From Rhodospirillaceae bacterium LM-1 (lineage in GTDB: Bacteria > Pseudomonadota > Alphaproteobacteria > Rhodospirillales > WMHbin7), in assembly GCA_902725215.1 (NCBI GenBank), contig CACUVI010000026.1, forward strand, positions 62,001-126,000: a stretch of DNA of 64,000 bases, in the 5' to 3' direction. The notes under the pieces were generated by a model. It made no database searches, had not been told where the DNA came from, and was given only the letters and a program-made list of their open reading frames with translations. Shown here in pieces: positions 63,266-64,000 of this stretch; the stretch's first letter is position 1, and each line of letters starts with the position of its first letter. Made by a program: the position numbers and the translations under genes.

Positions 63266-64000
63266 AGTCGGCGGCGAAAGCCTGCTTGTCCATCAAGGGC
63301 GATGCGGCGAGGATTGCGCGCTGTCCTTCGCGCTGATGGGCCAAGGCGGGGACGTCGCTGGCCAGCTTGGCGGCCAGGGCCACGTAAGCGGCTTCGTCGC
63401 TTGCGATCAGATGGGGTAGATTGGCGCAAGAAAGGATGGAAGCGCCGACGCGCTGGGCGTGGCGCGATCCCGCCAGCGTGACCAGGGGCACGCCCATCCA
63501 CAAAGCCTCGCAACTGGTGGCGGTGCCGTTGTAGTGAACCGGATCGAGTGCCACGTCGATGCGCGAATAAAGGGCCAGATGGCCGCCGGTTTCGGGGACG
63601 CGCCCCAGCAGCTCGACTTGCAAAGGATCGATGCCGTGATGGCCCAGGCGTTGATACAGGCGCTTCTTCACCCCCTCGTCGGCCAGCGGGCGGGCCTTCA
63701 GCAAAAAGCGCGATTGGGGAACCTGTTTCAGAATGCGCCCGATCAGGGACAGGTCGCGCTCGGTCAGCTTGGCCAGGGCGTTGAAGGAACCGAAGGTAAC
63801 AAAACCATTGGCCAGGGCGGGCGGCGGTGCGGGTTGCGGCGCATTCTCGTCGGGCCGGTAGCACAAGAAACCGGGCAGGCGCGCCAACCGCTCGGCGCTT
63901 CTACCGTCTTCGGGATCGGCAACGGCGTCGGTGATCCGCCAATCGATGCGCGACAGACCGGTGCTGGCGGGATAGCCCAGCCAACTGGCCTGCACGGGGG
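63222..64000 (-). CDS. O-GlcNAc transferase-like (GT41) glycosyltransferase, C-terminal part
   Basis: The gene runs off the right edge; 258 residues are seen. PVQASWLGYPASTG, FVTFGSFNALAKLTERDL, RFLLKARPL and the DPVHYNGTATSCEALWMGVPLV segment match the C-terminal domain of bacterial O-GlcNAc transferases (SPINDLY/OGT). TPR repeats, if present, would lie beyond the window. The in-frame GTG at 63995 is internal. Convergent overlap with the TPR gene by 44 nt. It could modify flagellin or other proteins. Confidence 0.83.
   Translation of the reverse strand, partial: PVQASWLGYPASTGLSRIDWRITDAVADPEDGRSAERLARLPGFLCYRPDENAPQPAPPPALANGFVTFGSFNALAKLTERDLSLIGRILKQVPQSRFLLKARPLADEGVKKRLYQRLGHHGIDPLQVELLGRVPETGGHLALYSRIDVALDPVHYNGTATSCEALWMGVPLVTLAGSRHAQRVGASILSCANLPHLIASDEAAYVALAAKLASDVPALAHQREGQRAILAASPLMDKQAFAADFTQALAKMWEGPKP

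Noticed and set aside
1-64000. CRISPR arrays, insertion sequences, tRNA or rRNA genes
   Set aside because: No spaced direct repeats, transposase motifs, or tRNA/rRNA-like sequence seen in gaps or elsewhere.

Overview
The window is chromosomal DNA from a high-GC alphaproteobacterium, most likely Rhodospirillales (Magnetospirillum/Azospirillum-like). Gene orders support this: tsaE-amgK-murU-addB-addA; olsB-olsA-miaB-phoH-ybeY-corC-lnt-HTH-metK-trmB; chvI-chvG-hprK-rapZ-EIIA-HPr-EI; aroQ-accB-accC-aat; cobS-cobT with a J-domain gene and bolA. So do the alphaproteobacterial families ATP12, MucR, a Fur without the CxxC pair, and a short HprK. Coding density is very high and many neighbours overlap as ATGA, GTGA or TTGA. 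I see no tRNA, rRNA, insertion sequence, prophage or CRISPR array. Both edges cut a gene.

Layout. 0-2.2 kb (minus): start of GTP-type PEP carboxykinase, preceded by a DUF4914 gene. 2.3-13.6 kb (mostly plus): housekeeping and stress genes (glyoxalase II, a kinase/ATPase fusion, universal stress protein, two SDRs, HAD phosphatase, AsmA, ATP12, EamA transporter, YjbQ), with a nested palindromic element at 6.3 kb. 13.6-16.6 kb (minus): rlmE, Ppx/GppA, ferredoxin-NADP reductase, small membrane protein. 16.7-25.1 kb (plus): tsaE, MurNAc recycling (amgK-murU) and the AddAB recombination nuclease. 25.1-36.4 kb: TusA-like protein, MucR, Fur, ornithine-lipid acyltransferases, the miaB-to-lnt operon, two tandem XRE regulators, metK and trmB. 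36.4-42.5 kb (minus): a regulatory PTS without permease plus the ChvG/ChvI two-component system. 42.5-51 kb (plus): cobalt ECF transporter CbiMNQO behind a cobalamin riboswitch, two paralogous glycosyltransferases, a PNPOx-fold protein, metZ behind a SAM-II riboswitch, and gabD. 51-60.2 kb (minus): NDP-forming acyl-CoA synthetase/GNAT, aat, accC, accB, aroQ, cobT, cobS, J-domain protein. 60.3-64 kb: BolA, a ribbon-helix-helix protein and a glycosylation-type cluster ending in a cut GT41 gene.

Connections. Cobalt import (cbiMNQO, B12-regulated) and cobalt insertion (CobS/CobT) are both here. Two methionine/SAM genes carry RNA-level signals: metZ has a textbook SAM-II riboswitch, and metK has an unassigned leader that can sequester its own ribosome-binding region. 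PEPCK, HPr, HprK and DUF4914 may share a P-loop ancestry, as DUF4914 has an HprK/PEPCK-style loop.

Most worth checking: the apparent one-base frameshift in the 5' end of trmB inside a strong hairpin; the metK leader; the palindrome that buries the ribosome-binding site of the second XRE regulator; and the DUF4914-PEPCK pair. No wholly new multigene system is evident; most of the window is conserved core genome.
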